A DNA stretch of 44,627 nt from Acidimicrobiaceae bacterium (GTDB taxonomy: Bacteria; Actinomycetota; Acidimicrobiia; Acidimicrobiales; RAAP-2): contig DAHUZE010000010.1 in assembly GCA_027306755.1 (NCBI GenBank), positions 1-44,627 of the forward strand. The letters run 5' to 3'. Each line of letters starts with the position of its first letter. Position 1 is the stretch's first letter. The translations under genes were made by a program, and so were the position numbers. The notes under the pieces are model-generated. The model was not told the origin of the DNA, made no database searches, and worked only from the letters and a program-made list of their open reading frames with translations. Positions 17,869 through 26,120 of the stretch are shown piece after piece.

Positions 17869-18693
17869 ATGCCGGTGCGCATCGACGTGTTCACCATCTT
17901 CCCGGAGGTCGTCGAGGGCTACGGGAGCGTCAGCATCCTCGGACGGGCGCGCCAGGCGTCCCTCCTGGACCTCCGGGTGCACGATCTGCGCTCGGGAGCG
18001 TCCGACCCGAGGCGGTCGGTGGACGACGCGCCGTTCGGCGGGGGAGCCGGGATGGTCCTCATGCCCGAACCGGTGTTCGCGGCGGTGGAGGCCGTGGAGG
18101 CGGCCGAGGGGCTGCCCCGCCCGCTGTTCCTACTTTCCCCGGCTGGGCAGCGGGTCGACCAAGACCTGGTTCGACAGCTGGCGGACACCCCTGAGGGCTT
18201 TTCGCTGCTGTGCGGCCGCTACGAGGGAGTCGACCAGCGGGTGGCCGACCACCTCGTGGACGGGGAGCTGTCCGTGGGCGACGTGGTGCTGGCCGGGGGC
18301 GAGCTCGCCGCCCTGATCGTGGTGGAGGCGGTGGCCCGGCTCCTCCCGGGGGTGCTGGGCAACGAGTCGTCCAGCAGCGACGAGAGCTTCACCGACGGGC
18401 TGCTGGAGTACCCCCACTACACCCGGCCGGCCGACTTCCGGGGCTGGCCGGTGCCCGAGATCCTCCGGTCCGGTGACCACGGAAGCGTGGCTCGCTGGAG
18501 GCGGGTCCAGGCGCTGCAGCGGACCCTGGTGCGCCGGCCGGACCTGGTGGAGCGCCGGGGCGGCCTGACCGAAGCGGAGGTGAACCTCCTGGTAGCGGGG
18601 GGCGAGGTGCATCTGTTGGCCGATCACGGCTACGATGCCCTACTCGGAAACGCCCCATCGCAAGCCAAGGACGCGCCCCATGCACCCCACTGA
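17869..18693 (+). CDS. trmD: tRNA (guanine(37)-N1)-methyltransferase TrmD
   Basis: TrmD methylates N1 of G37 in tRNAs, preventing frameshifts. The 274-residue SPOUT protein starts [13 protein letters not shown] and shows the trefoil-knot motifs [21 protein letters not shown] and [15 protein letters not shown], plus [13 protein letters not shown]. It carries about 30 residues beyond the usual length and overlaps the first 14 bases of rplS, so the two are probably coupled. Confidence 0.96.
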   Translation: MPVRIDVFTIFPEVVEGYGSVSILGRARQASLLDLRVHDLRSGASDPRRSVDDAPFGGGAGMVLMPEPVFAAVEAVEAAEGLPRPLFLLSPAGQRVDQDLVRQLADTPEGFSLLCGRYEGVDQRVADHLVDGELSVGDVVLAGGELAALIVVEAVARLLPGVLGNESSSSDESFTDGLLEYPHYTRPADFRGWPVPEILRSGDHGSVARWRRVQALQRTLVRRPDLVERRGGLTEAEVNLLVAGGEVHLLADHGYDALLGNAPSQAKDAPHAPH

Positions 18694-19033
18694 GATCATC
18701 GACCGCGACAGCTTGCGAGACGACATCCCCGAGTTCCGGCCCGGGGACACCGTCAAGGTGCACGTCCGGGTGGTGGAAGGGACCCGCGAGCGCGTGCAGG
18801 TGTTCCAGGGCGTCGTCATCCGGCGCCAGGGTGTGGGCGTGCGGGAGACCTTCACCGTGCGCAAGGTCAGCTTCGGCGTGGGGGTCGAGCGGACGTTCCC
18901 GGTTCATTCGCCCACGATCGCCCGGATCGAGGTCGCCACCTACGGGGACGTCCGGCGCGCCAAGCTGTACTACCTCCGCGAGCGGTCCGGCAAGGCCGCC
19001 AAGATCAAAGAGAGGCGCATCCCACGCTCGTGA
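18680..19033 (+). CDS. rplS: 50S ribosomal protein L19
   Basis: L19 lies at the 30S-50S interface. The 117-residue protein shows [53 protein letters not shown] and the C-terminal [19 protein letters not shown], all family hallmarks. ATG 18680 begins within trmD. Downstream, lepB and rnhB, usual in actinobacteria, are missing. Confidence 0.97.
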   Translation: MHPTEIIDRDSLRDDIPEFRPGDTVKVHVRVVEGTRERVQVFQGVVIRRQGVGVRETFTVRKVSFGVGVERTFPVHSPTIARIEVATYGDVRRAKLYYLRERSGKAAKIKERRIPRS

Positions 19034-19087
19034 GGCCGCTGCCCTGTCCGTGTGCGCGGCGCGCGCCGGGACGATGATGGGCGTGCC

Positions 19088-19381
19088 GTGAGCGAGGAAG
19101 ACCTCGAACGCTACGAGGCCGAGATCGAGCTGGCTCTGGTCCAGGAGTACCGGGCCGTGCTGCCGATGTTCGCGTATGTGGTCGAGACCGAGCGGAGGTT
19201 CTATCTTGCCAACGACGTGGCCATGACCGTGCGGTCGGACACCCAGCCTGCCTGCGTGGAGCTGGAGCTGAGCGATGCCTGGGTGTGGGACATGTACCGG
19301 CCGGCCCGCTTCGTCCCCTCCGTGCGGGTGGTCACCTGGCGGGACGTGAACATCGAGCGGCTGCCGGAAAAGGAGCTGTAG
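19088..19381 (+). CDS. DUF2469 family protein
   Basis: This 97-residue acidic protein matches the DUF2469 family (mycobacterial Rv2901c type), found almost only in actinobacteria near rplS and yraN. It begins SEEDLERYEAEIELALVQEY and contains the conserved VVETERRFYLANDV and WDMYRPARFV stretches. No function is established. GTG 19088 gives the family start. It is followed by yraN, as in mycobacteria after rnhB is discounted. Confidence 0.88.
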   Translation: MSEEDLERYEAEIELALVQEYRAVLPMFAYVVETERRFYLANDVAMTVRSDTQPACVELELSDAWVWDMYRPARFVPSVRVVTWRDVNIERLPEKEL

Positions 19382-19469
19382 CAGCCCACAGCCCTCATCC
19401 CGGCGCAGCATTCCGGCACCGGTCCCGCGGCGCGGCGCGGCGCGAGAGGGCCGGGGGACCGTTGGGCCC

Positions 19470-19814
19470 GTGGGCACGGACCGGGGCCGGCTCGGACGCC
19501 GGGGGGAGGATCTGGCCGCGGCGTGGTACCAGCGGCGTGGCTACCGGGTCCTGAGCCGGAATTGGCGCTGCCCGGAAGGCGAGATCGACCTGGTCTGCCG
19601 CAGGGGGCCCACGGTGGTGATCTGCGAGGTGAAGACGCGCACCTCGGGTGCATTCGGACCACCGCAGGCCGCCATAGGGGCGGCCAAGCGTCGGCGGCTG
19701 CGCAAGCTGGCGGCGCGGTGGCTGGGGGCGACGGGCACGCGCTGCGCTGTGGTCCGCTTCGACGTTGCCGCCGTGCACGGCGACCTGGTGGAGGTCCTCG
19801 AAGGCGCCTGGTGA
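19470..19814 (+). CDS. yraN: UPF0102 protein, YraN family
   Basis: This 114-residue protein is a YraN/UPF0102 member, a nuclease-fold family related to Holliday junction resolvases. The fold motif is visible: GRRGEDLAAAWYQRRGYRVL, then GEIDLVCRRG and VVICEVKTR (Asp and the Glu-x-Lys). It is close to the usual length of 115-120. GTG 19470 is the best start. In many actinobacteria comM and dprA follow directly; here they are 5 and 10 kb away. Confidence 0.9.
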   Translation: MGTDRGRLGRRGEDLAAAWYQRRGYRVLSRNWRCPEGEIDLVCRRGPTVVICEVKTRTSGAFGPPQAAIGAAKRRRLRKLAARWLGATGTRCAVVRFDVAAVHGDLVEVLEGAW

Positions 19815-19872
19815 GCGCGCAGCGCCGGCGGCCCTGGTCCGCCGCAGCCCCGCCGCGCCGGCGAGTCTGCGC

Positions 19873-19878
19873 TACCGT
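19873..19878 (+). promoter_or_regulatory. -10 box upstream of the PaaG-like crotonase
   Basis: TACCGT lies 24 bases before the GTG at 19903, giving a short leader that includes AGAGGAGG. Confidence 0.4.
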
Positions 19879-19902
19879 CGGCTGCCCGACAGAGGAGGTT
19901 CC

Positions 19903-20697
19903 GTGGAGCTCGAGGCGAACGAGACCGTGCTGGTGGACCGCCGGGACGGCGTCGTTTCCGTGACCCTCAATCGGCCCCACCGGAAGAACGCCCTCACCGG
20001 CGCCATGGTGGAGCGGCTGCACGCCCTGCTCGAAGACGTGGAGCGCCGGCCGGAGGACCGCGTGCTGGTCCTGACCGGGGCCGGGGGCGCCTTCTGCTCC
20101 GGGGCCGACCTCTCCGATGCCGACTCACCGGCCCAGGGCGATGCGCCCACCGCGCTGCGAAGGGTCCGGCAGGTGGGCGATCTGGCTCTGGCGCTCCACA
20201 GGCTCCGCAAGCCGACCATCGCCAAGGTGGACGGCGTGGCGGTGGGCGCCGGGCTCGGCCTGGCCCTCGGCTGCGATCTGGTCGTGGCCTCGGACCAGGC
20301 CCGCCTGTCGATGATCTTCGTCCGGCGTGGGCTCTCCCCGGACACGGGGACGGCGTGGCTGGTCCCGCGACTGGTGGGCATGGTGCGCGCCAAGGAGCTG
20401 GCGCTGCTGGGCGATCTCGTGGACGCTGAAACGGCCAGGGAGATCGGGCTGGTTGGGCGGGTGGTCCCGGTGGCCGACCTGGACGCCACCGTGGCCGAAC
20501 TGGCGCTCCGGTTGGCCGATGGGCCGGCCCTGGCCCTGTCGCTCACCAAGGAGCTTCTGGACGCCGCCTGGGCCGCGCCCCTCGACGTGGTCCTCGAGCG
20601 CGAGGCCCAGGCCCAGGCCATCAACCTGGCCGGCCCGGATGCGGCCGAGGCCCTCCGGGCCTTCGTCGAGCGGCGCGAGCCCCGTTTCCGCCCGTGA
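19903..20697 (+). CDS. Enoyl-CoA hydratase/isomerase family protein, PaaG-like
   Basis: This is a 264-residue crotonase. The oxyanion-hole segments are TGAGGAFCSGADLSDAD (about 57-73) and KVDGVAVGAGLGLALGCDL. The segment IFVRRGLSPDTGTAWLVPRLVG resembles PaaG (isomerase of epoxy-phenylacetyl-CoA), with Asp where hydratases have their second glutamate. Isomerase or another acyl-CoA activity is therefore more likely than simple hydration. GTG 19903 follows a strong AGAGGAGG; the in-frame start at 19765 lies in yraN. No other phenylacetate genes are nearby, so the substrate is unknown. Confidence 0.82.
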   Translation: MELEANETVLVDRRDGVVSVTLNRPHRKNALTGAMVERLHALLEDVERRPEDRVLVLTGAGGAFCSGADLSDADSPAQGDAPTALRRVRQVGDLALALHRLRKPTIAKVDGVAVGAGLGLALGCDLVVASDQARLSMIFVRRGLSPDTGTAWLVPRLVGMVRAKELALLGDLVDAETAREIGLVGRVVPVADLDATVAELALRLADGPALALSLTKELLDAAWAAPLDVVLEREAQAQAINLAGPDAAEALRAFVERREPRFRP

Positions 20698-20766
20698 CGC
20701 AGCGCGGGGCGCCGAGCGTCCGGCGCGCATGTGGGACCCGGCAACACGTCTGCGGGCGGGCGACCA

Positions 20767-20772
20767 TATAGT
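20767..20772 (+). promoter_or_regulatory. -10 box for the NfeD-SPFH operon
   Basis: TATAGT is close to the consensus -10 and lies in an AT-richer island 61 bases before the NfeD-like gene. No clear -35 is seen. Confidence 0.5.
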
Positions 20773-20832
20773 CGCGTAGGGGCCGAGCCCAGCCGCTGGA
20801 GTCGGCGGTGCTTCGGCCCAAGGAGGCCGGCG

Positions 20833-21042
20833 ATGTTGAACGGCGTGCAGGGGATGGTCGGGGAGACGGCGGTCGTCACCCGACCCATCGAGGGCACGCA
20901 CGATCCGGGCCGAATCCGCGCCCGGGGCGAAGAGTGGCTGGCCGTCGCCCTGGACCCCTCGGAACGCATCGAGGAAGGGGCGCGGGTGGTGGTGGCCGAC
21001 ATCGACCGGGGGATGTTGGTCGTGTACCCGGCGGACTGGTGA
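20833..21042 (+). CDS. NfeD-like C-terminal OB-domain protein
   Basis: This 69-residue protein matches only the soluble C-terminal beta-barrel (OB fold) of NfeD proteins: GMVGETAVVTRPIEGTHDPGRIRARGEEWLAVALD followed by IEEGARVVVADIDRGMLVVYPA. There is no protease domain and no membrane segment. AGGAGG (20821-20826) is well placed. The next gene encodes an SPFH protein, and NfeD-SPFH pairing is widespread, which supports the call. The two probably work together at the membrane, the small protein binding the SPFH oligomer. Confidence 0.82.
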   Translation: MLNGVQGMVGETAVVTRPIEGTHDPGRIRARGEEWLAVALDPSERIEEGARVVVADIDRGMLVVYPADW

Positions 21043-21091
21043 CGGCCGCGCAGGGCAACCGCCCTGCACGTAAAGAGCAAGGAGGCGCCCG

Positions 21092-22084
21092 ATGAGTGTA
21101 GGGCTCGTTGTCGGTATCGTATTGATCGCCGTGGTCGTTGTCGGCGGCCTGGCAGCGTTGTTCATCTGGTCGATGCGCATCGTCCAGCAGGGCAGCGTGG
21201 GGGTGGTGAAACGGCTCGGCGAGTTCCGCGGCGTCCGCCAGCCGGGGCTCCACCCGCTCGTCCCGTTCGTGGACCGGATGGCGAAGGTGGACATGCGGGA
21301 GTTCCCCATGACGGGGGACCAGCAGCAGGTCATCACCAAGGACAACGTGTCACTGCGGGTCAGTGCCACGATCTTCTGCCAGGTCATCGACGTGAAGGCT
21401 GCGCTCTTCGAGATCGCCGACTTCCAGCTCGCCGTGGACCAGCTCTCCCGGACGGCGCTTCGGGCGGTCTTCGGGGAGATGACGCTGGACCAGTCGCTCA
21501 GCGAGCGGGACACCATCAACACTCGGATGCAGGACCACATGGCCGACGCGGCGATGAAGTGGGGGGTCCGGCTCAACCGGATCGAGATCCTGGACATCAC
21601 CCCACCGACCAACGTCCTCCAGGCCATGTCCGAGCAGAAGGAGGCCGAGCAGCACAAGCGGGCCGCCATCTTGAAGTCCGAAGGCGAGCAGCAGTCGGCG
21701 ATCAACAGCGCCGGAGGACGCAAGCAGGCCGCCATCCTGGAGGCCGAGGGGGCCAAGGAGGCCGCCATCCTGGCCGCCGAGGCACAGATGCGGGTGCTCG
21801 AGCTCCAGGCCGAAGGCGAGAAGAAAGCCCGGACCCTGCGGGGGGAGGGTGACGCAGCGGCGCTGGCAGCCATCGACAAGGTTGCGGTGCAGCCCAACAC
21901 GCTCGCTGTCATGCAGCTGCGCGCCCTCCAGGAGGTGGCGACTGCGCCCAACGCCAAGGTGGTGGTGCCCTACGAGAGCGCCGCCCTCGTCGGAGGGGCG
22001 CAGGTCCTGGTGGATGCCCTGAAGGGAGCTGGCGGGCCGGCAGCCCCGGTCACGAACGGCGCCGCGCCGCCCGTCGCCCACTGA
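21092..22084 (+). CDS. SPFH/Band 7 (stomatin-like) membrane protein
   Basis: This 330-residue stomatin/flotillin-type protein likely scaffolds membrane microdomains. An N-terminal transmembrane helix (about residues 3-27) is followed by the SPFH domain (VQQGSVGVVKRLGEFRGVRQPGLH, then KVDMREFPMTGDQQQVITKDN) and an Ala/Glu-rich coiled coil (about 190-260). The C-terminal tail is Ala/Pro/Gly-rich. AAGGAGG precedes ATG 21092. It follows the NfeD-type gene by 49 bases and shares its promoter. Confidence 0.92.
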   Translation: MSVGLVVGIVLIAVVVVGGLAALFIWSMRIVQQGSVGVVKRLGEFRGVRQPGLHPLVPFVDRMAKVDMREFPMTGDQQQVITKDNVSLRVSATIFCQVIDVKAALFEIADFQLAVDQLSRTALRAVFGEMTLDQSLSERDTINTRMQDHMADAAMKWGVRLNRIEILDITPPTNVLQAMSEQKEAEQHKRAAILKSEGEQQSAINSAGGRKQAAILEAEGAKEAAILAAEAQMRVLELQAEGEKKARTLRGEGDAAALAAIDKVAVQPNTLAVMQLRALQEVATAPNAKVVVPYESAALVGGAQVLVDALKGAGGPAAPVTNGAAPPVAH

Positions 22085-22139
22085 CGTCGCCGCATCCCGG
22101 TGGCCCCGAGGCGGCCCGCCCCCGCGCGTGCTCCGGCCC

Positions 22140-22814
22140 TTATCGCATGGCGAGGAGCGGAGCCAGCGGGCTGGCGTCCCAGCTCCCGAGGAGCTCGGTA
22201 AGGTCCCGGTACACGGCGACGGCGCCGGCCGCCAGCAGGTCGTGCCGGGCGATCCCGCCGGTCTGGACCCCGATGCACGGCATGCCGGCCCGGGCTGCGG
22301 CCTCGATATCCCAGACCGAGTCACCCATCGCCAGTCCGGATCCCGGGTCACCCCCGGTCCGGCCCAGTGCCCGGATGAAGGGGTCGGGCGCCGGCTTGGC
22401 GCTGGCGACGTCATCGCCGTCCACCACATCGGTGAGCGGCGCGCCGGGCCCCAGCGGTTGCAGCAGGGCCTCCAGATCCGCCTTCTTGGCCGAGGTCACG
22501 ATCACGACTGCGGCTCCGGCGCCGGCCAGCCGGTGGAGGAGCTGCACCGCGCCCGGCAGGGGTCGGACCAGCGGGTGCAGCTGCTGGAAGTGGCTGGCGT
22601 GGGCCGAGTCGATCGCCTCGTCTTGTCGCCCGATGAGGCGGGGGAGGAGATCCGCGCTGCCCATGCCGATGAGGGGATGGATGGCGGCCATCGGGCGCGT
22701 CTCGCCGGCGTCGTCGAGGGCACGCCACCACGCGTACGCGTGGAGATACGTGGTGTCGACCAGCGTGCCGTCAAGGTCCAGGTATACGGCCGGCCCGGAC
22801 ACGCCCGGCGTCAC
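22140..22814 (-). CDS. HAD-superfamily hydrolase, phosphoglycolate phosphatase-like
   Basis: This 224-residue HAD phosphatase has motif I YLDLDGTLVDT (nucleophile Asp13, acid Asp15), motif II VVIVTSAKK, motif III Lys in AKPAPDPF, and motif IV MGDSVWDIEAA. A helical cap lies between motifs I and II. The order and cap resemble phosphoglycolate phosphatase/beta-phosphoglucomutase, but the substrate cannot be told. GTG 22814 overlaps the stop of the upstream F420-type oxidoreductase by four bases. Confidence 0.88.
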   Translation of the reverse strand: MTPGVSGPAVYLDLDGTLVDTTYLHAYAWWRALDDAGETRPMAAIHPLIGMGSADLLPRLIGRQDEAIDSAHASHFQQLHPLVRPLPGAVQLLHRLAGAGAAVVIVTSAKKADLEALLQPLGPGAPLTDVVDGDDVASAKPAPDPFIRALGRTGGDPGSGLAMGDSVWDIEAAARAGMPCIGVQTGGIARHDLLAAGAVAVYRDLTELLGSWDASPLAPLLAMR

Positions 22815-23764
22815 TGCTCGAGCATCGGGCTGACCTCGCGGACGAAGAAGTCCAAGAACTCCTTCTGGTCGGGCCCGATCTGGTTGACGTACACCTCGTC
22901 GAATCCGGCGCGGATGTACCGGTTGATCGCGTCGGCGTGCCGGGCTGGGTCGGGCCCGCACGGCACCGAGTCGACGACCGCCTGCTCGGTCACCAAGGAC
23001 GCGGCGGCCTCGAAGTGCCGAGGCAGGGCCAGCTCCTGGTTGAGCTGCCCGGGCAGGGAGTCGGTCGGCCACATCTTGTACGCACGCGCACGTGCTCTGG
23101 CCTCGTCGGTGTCGTAGCTCACCTTCACCAGCCCGAGCACGGGGCCGGTGCCACCGCTCTCGCGGTACGACCGCACGAGGTGGGCGTCGGGGGCCAGGGT
23201 GACGAACCCGTTGCCGATCCGCGCCGCCAGGTCCGCCGCCCGGGGCCCGAAGGCCGACACGACGACCGGCGGTGCGTCGGGAGGGCAGGAGTAGAGCCGA
23301 GCGTTCTCCACCGTGAAGTGCCTGCCACGGTGGTTCACCATCTTCCCGGTCCACAGCTTGCGCATCACCTCCACCGCTTCCTCGAGCATCTCCAGCCGGA
23401 TACCGACCGAGGGCCATGCAGTGCCGAGGATGTGCTCGTTGAGGTTCTCCCCGGACCCCACGCCCAACACGAAGCGGCCGTCCAGCATCAGCTGCAACGT
23501 GGCCGCGGCATGGGCCACGATCGCCGGGTGGATGCGCACCGTCGGGCAGGTGACACCGGTCGTCACCCGGAGCCCGGTGGTGGCGGCGATGCCGCCGATC
23601 ACGCTCCACACGAACGGGCTCTGTCCCTGGACGTCGAGCCATGGGTGGAAGTGGTCCGAGATCATCACGCAACGGAACCCGCACGCTTCCGCCTGCTGGG
23701 CGTAAGACACGAGCTCTGCCGGCCCGTGCTCCTCGCTGGAGAGGAAGTACCCGATCTCGGCCAT
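22811..23764 (-). CDS. F420-dependent LLM-class oxidoreductase, G6PDH-like subfamily
   Basis: This 317-residue luciferase-like (TIM-barrel) protein resembles the F420-dependent glucose-6-phosphate dehydrogenase group: MISDHFHPWLD, a GVTCPTVRIHPAIVAHAAATL strand-helix, and GRFVLGVGSGENLNEHI. It is expected to transfer hydride between F420 and an organic substrate; the substrate is unknown. ATG 23764 has AAGGAGA upstream. Translation is coupled to the HAD phosphatase that follows. Confidence 0.85.
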   Translation of the reverse strand: MAEIGYFLSSEEHGPAELVSYAQQAEACGFRCVMISDHFHPWLDVQGQSPFVWSVIGGIAATTGLRVTTGVTCPTVRIHPAIVAHAAATLQLMLDGRFVLGVGSGENLNEHILGTAWPSVGIRLEMLEEAVEVMRKLWTGKMVNHRGRHFTVENARLYSCPPDAPPVVVSAFGPRAADLAARIGNGFVTLAPDAHLVRSYRESGGTGPVLGLVKVSYDTDEARARARAYKMWPTDSLPGQLNQELALPRHFEAAASLVTEQAVVDSVPCGPDPARHADAINRYIRAGFDEVYVNQIGPDQKEFLDFFVREVSPMLEQ

Positions 23765-23794
23765 GCGTCTCCTTGAGGCGGTGCGGCAGGTCCC

Positions 23795-23810
23795 GCGCCT
23801 CCAGAGGCGC
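23795..23810. promoter_or_regulatory. Inverted repeat in the leader of the LLM gene
   Basis: GCGCCTC and GAGGCGC are separated by two bases and lie 30 bases upstream of the minus-strand oxidoreductase start. This could be an operator or a leader hairpin. No regulator is identified. Confidence 0.3.
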
Positions 23811-23835
23811 GTTGGTGCTCCCTACCCGCCGGTCT

Positions 23836-23851
23836 GGCCCGAAAACGGGCC
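23836..23851. terminator. Hairpin after the MBL gene
   Basis: A perfect 6-bp stem GGCCCG/CGGGCC encloses an AAAA loop (TTTT on the minus strand). It lies 57 bases beyond the MBL stop, in the direction of transcription. No U-tract follows, so termination is uncertain. Confidence 0.3.
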
Positions 23852-23879
23852 TCCCGCGGCCGCCCGGGCTCCCCCGGCG

Positions 23880-23915
23880 CCGGTCACTGCGCCGGTCACT
23901 GCGCCGGTCACTGCG
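23880..23915. repeat. Three tandem 12-bp repeats holding the MBL stop codon
   Basis: CCGGTCACTGCG occurs three times in exact tandem. On the minus strand each unit contains TGA in the MBL reading frame, so the gene ends in three successive in-frame stops. Confidence 0.8.
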
Positions 23916-24477
23916 GCGGGTGCCCCAGCTCCGACGGCTTGAACGGCGAACCGTGCCCGGGGATCACCAACGCGGGCGCCAGGGCCAGCACGTCGGCCCG
24001 TGACCGTTCCAGTAGCTGCTGATCGGTGGCCAGCGGGTCGAGCTGCGGACCGTCCACCGACCACCACAGGTGGGTGCAGGCAACCAGGCCGCCCGGGGTC
24101 TCCACCAGGGTCGTGATGTCCTCCGCCGTGTGCCCGGGCGTGGTCATGAGGCGGACGGACGGCCCCAACGCGGCGCCGTCGGCGGCACGGTCGGTCCACT
24201 CGTCGTCACGGTAGACAGCCCAGTGGTCGTGGAAGCGAGCGGCGGGAAAGAGCGCCGCATTGAGGGTGTGGTCCGGGTGGTGGTGGCTGAAGACCACGTC
24301 GGTGACCCCTTCGGGCCGGACGCCGAGGTGATCCAACGGCTCCAGGATCAGGGCTCTCGACTTGACCATGCCGGGATCGACCACGATGACGGCGTCCCCG
24401 TCCCGGATCAGCACCACCGTGCTCGCCACCCGATCGTCGGCGTAGCCGGTGGTGAGCACGTCGAGCTGCGCCGTCAT
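23908..24477 (-). CDS. Metallo-beta-lactamase-fold hydrolase
   Basis: This 189-residue MBL-fold hydrolase has the zinc motif HHHPDH (65-70, HxHxDH), a later GHT (TTPGHTAED) and a C-terminal PGHG, completing a binuclear site. It resembles MBLAC1-type small hydrolases, but the substrate is unknown. Upstream, GGAGGAGG precedes ATG 24477. It is divergent from comM and probably transcribed toward the LLM-HAD pair. Confidence 0.85.
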   Translation of the reverse strand: MTAQLDVLTTGYADDRVASTVVLIRDGDAVIVVDPGMVKSRALILEPLDHLGVRPEGVTDVVFSHHHPDHTLNAALFPAARFHDHWAVYRDDEWTDRAADGAALGPSVRLMTTPGHTAEDITTLVETPGGLVACTHLWWSVDGPQLDPLATDQQLLERSRADVLALAPALVIPGHGSPFKPSELGHPPQ

Positions 24478-24569
24478 GCCGCCTCCTCCGCTCCGACCTG
24501 GCCCGGTTCCATGGGCCGAGCGTACGCACCGGGGCGCGCCGGCGCCGGCATCCCGACCGTTCCCTCTCG

Positions 24570-26120
24570 ATGATCGCCGCCGTCCAGTCGGCCACCTTGT
24601 CGGGCACGAGCGGCCGGCCGGTTGTCGTGGAGGTGCACATTGCCAGCGGCCTGCCCGGCTTCACCATCGTCGGCCTGCCCGACGCCGCGGTGCGCGAGTC
24701 GCGCGACCGGGTGAGGGCGGCGCTGCTCTCGAGCGGGTTCGCCTGGCCCATGGACCGTGTCACCGTCAACCTCGCACCCACCGCGATCCGGAAGGCCGGG
24801 TCCTCGCTGGACCTGGCGGTGGCCATCGGCGTCCTGGTGGCGCAGGGACGTATCCCGGCCGAGGTGGTCACCCCCCTCGCGTTCATGGGTGAGCTCGGGC
24901 TGGACGGCTCTGTACGCCACGTCCCGGGCGCCATCGCACTGGCCGACGCGGCGCTGACGGACGGCATCGTCGTTCCCGAGACGGACGCGGCCGAGGCGGC
25001 TGCCGTGAGGCCGGGTCGGACCTTCGGCGCCTCCGCGCTCCGCTCGCTGGTTGACGTGCTCTGCGGCCGTTCACCGTGGCCGTCGGCCTGCGCCGTCGCC
25101 GGGGATGACGATCCGGATACCGGTGGCCGTACCCGGGCCTGCGGCGTGCCACCGTCGGCATTCGGGGACCTCCTCGAGGTGAAGGGGCAGCGGACCGGCC
25201 GCCGAGCCGTGGAGGTTGCAGCTGCCGGAGGCCACCACCTGTTATTGGTCGGGCCGCCCGGATCGGGAAAGACGATGCTGGCCCAGCGCGTGCCCGGGCT
25301 CCTTCCCAGGCTGACGCGAGCCGAGGCGCTGGATGTGACCCGGATCCACTCTGCGGCCGGGTTGTCGTCGCCGGAGCCGGGGTTGTTCTGGGAACCGCCC
25401 TTCCGGGCCCCCCACCACGGGGCGTCGGCGGTCTCGCTGGTGGGTGGGGGGACCTGGTCGATGCGGCCGGGGGAGATCAGCCTGGCCACCAACGGCGTGC
25501 TCTTCCTGGACGAGATGGGCGAGTTCCCCGCCAGCGTCCTGGACGCGCTGCGCCAGCCGCTGGAGGAAGGGGTGGTGCGGGTGAGCCGGGCCAAGGGGAC
25601 CGCCATCTTTCCGGCCAGGTTCCTGCTCGTGGGCGCCATGAACCCGTGCCCGTGCGGCGACGGCGGCCTGGCCGGCACGTGCCGGTGCACTCCGGCGGCC
25701 CGGGCCCGATACGTGCGGCGGCTGTCCGGCCCGCTACTGGACCGCTTCGATCTGGTGATCCCGCTTCGCCGGACCGACCCGGACGAGCTGCTGGCACCCG
25801 AGCCGGGGGAGCCCTCGGCCACCGTGGCCGGCCGGGTGGCTGCGGCCAGGGAGCTGGCCGCCCGACGCGGGGTGACCCGCAATGCTGCGTTGGCGGCTGC
25901 GAGCCTCGAGGAGCTGGCGCCCCTGTCCGACGCCGCTGCCTCACTGCTGGCGGGGGCCGTACGCGCCGGGAGGGTCAGCGGACGGGGCCTGGCGCGGGTG
26001 CGCCGGGTGGCACGGACGATCGCCGACCTTGCAGGTGCGGAGCACCTGGAGGAGCACCACGTGGCCGAGGCGCTGGCGCTGCGGGCCGGGCGGGAGGTGT
26101 TGGAAGCCGTGGCGCTCTGA
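24570..26120 (+). CDS. comM: YifB/ComM family Mg-chelatase-like AAA+ ATPase
   Basis: ComM family helicases act in recombination of incoming DNA during natural transformation. The 516-residue protein has an N-terminal Lon-substrate-binding-like domain (SGLPGFTIVGLPDAAVRESRDRVRAAL, then KAGSSLDLAVAIGVL), Walker A GPPGSGKT (about 227), Walker B with VLFLDEMGEF, the MNPCPCGD cysteine segment and an Mg-chelatase C-terminal domain. No Shine-Dalgarno is visible before ATG 24570. In many actinobacteria it is directly next to dprA; here an aldo/keto reductase and an amidase lie between. Confidence 0.93.
   Translation: MIAAVQSATLSGTSGRPVVVEVHIASGLPGFTIVGLPDAAVRESRDRVRAALLSSGFAWPMDRVTVNLAPTAIRKAGSSLDLAVAIGVLVAQGRIPAEVVTPLAFMGELGLDGSVRHVPGAIALADAALTDGIVVPETDAAEAAAVRPGRTFGASALRSLVDVLCGRSPWPSACAVAGDDDPDTGGRTRACGVPPSAFGDLLEVKGQRTGRRAVEVAAAGGHHLLLVGPPGSGKTMLAQRVPGLLPRLTRAEALDVTRIHSAAGLSSPEPGLFWEPPFRAPHHGASAVSLVGGGTWSMRPGEISLATNGVLFLDEMGEFPASVLDALRQPLEEGVVRVSRAKGTAIFPARFLLVGAMNPCPCGDGGLAGTCRCTPAARARYVRRLSGPLLDRFDLVIPLRRTDPDELLAPEPGEPSATVAGRVAAARELAARRGVTRNAALAAASLEELAPLSDAAASLLAGAVRAGRVSGRGLARVRRVARTIADLAGAEHLEEHHVAEALALRAGREVLEAVAL

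Noticed and set aside
22815-23684. Upstream extension of the HAD frame through the LLM gene
   Set aside because: The HAD motif I begins only after GTG 22814, and the extension overlaps a clear LLM gene in another frame.
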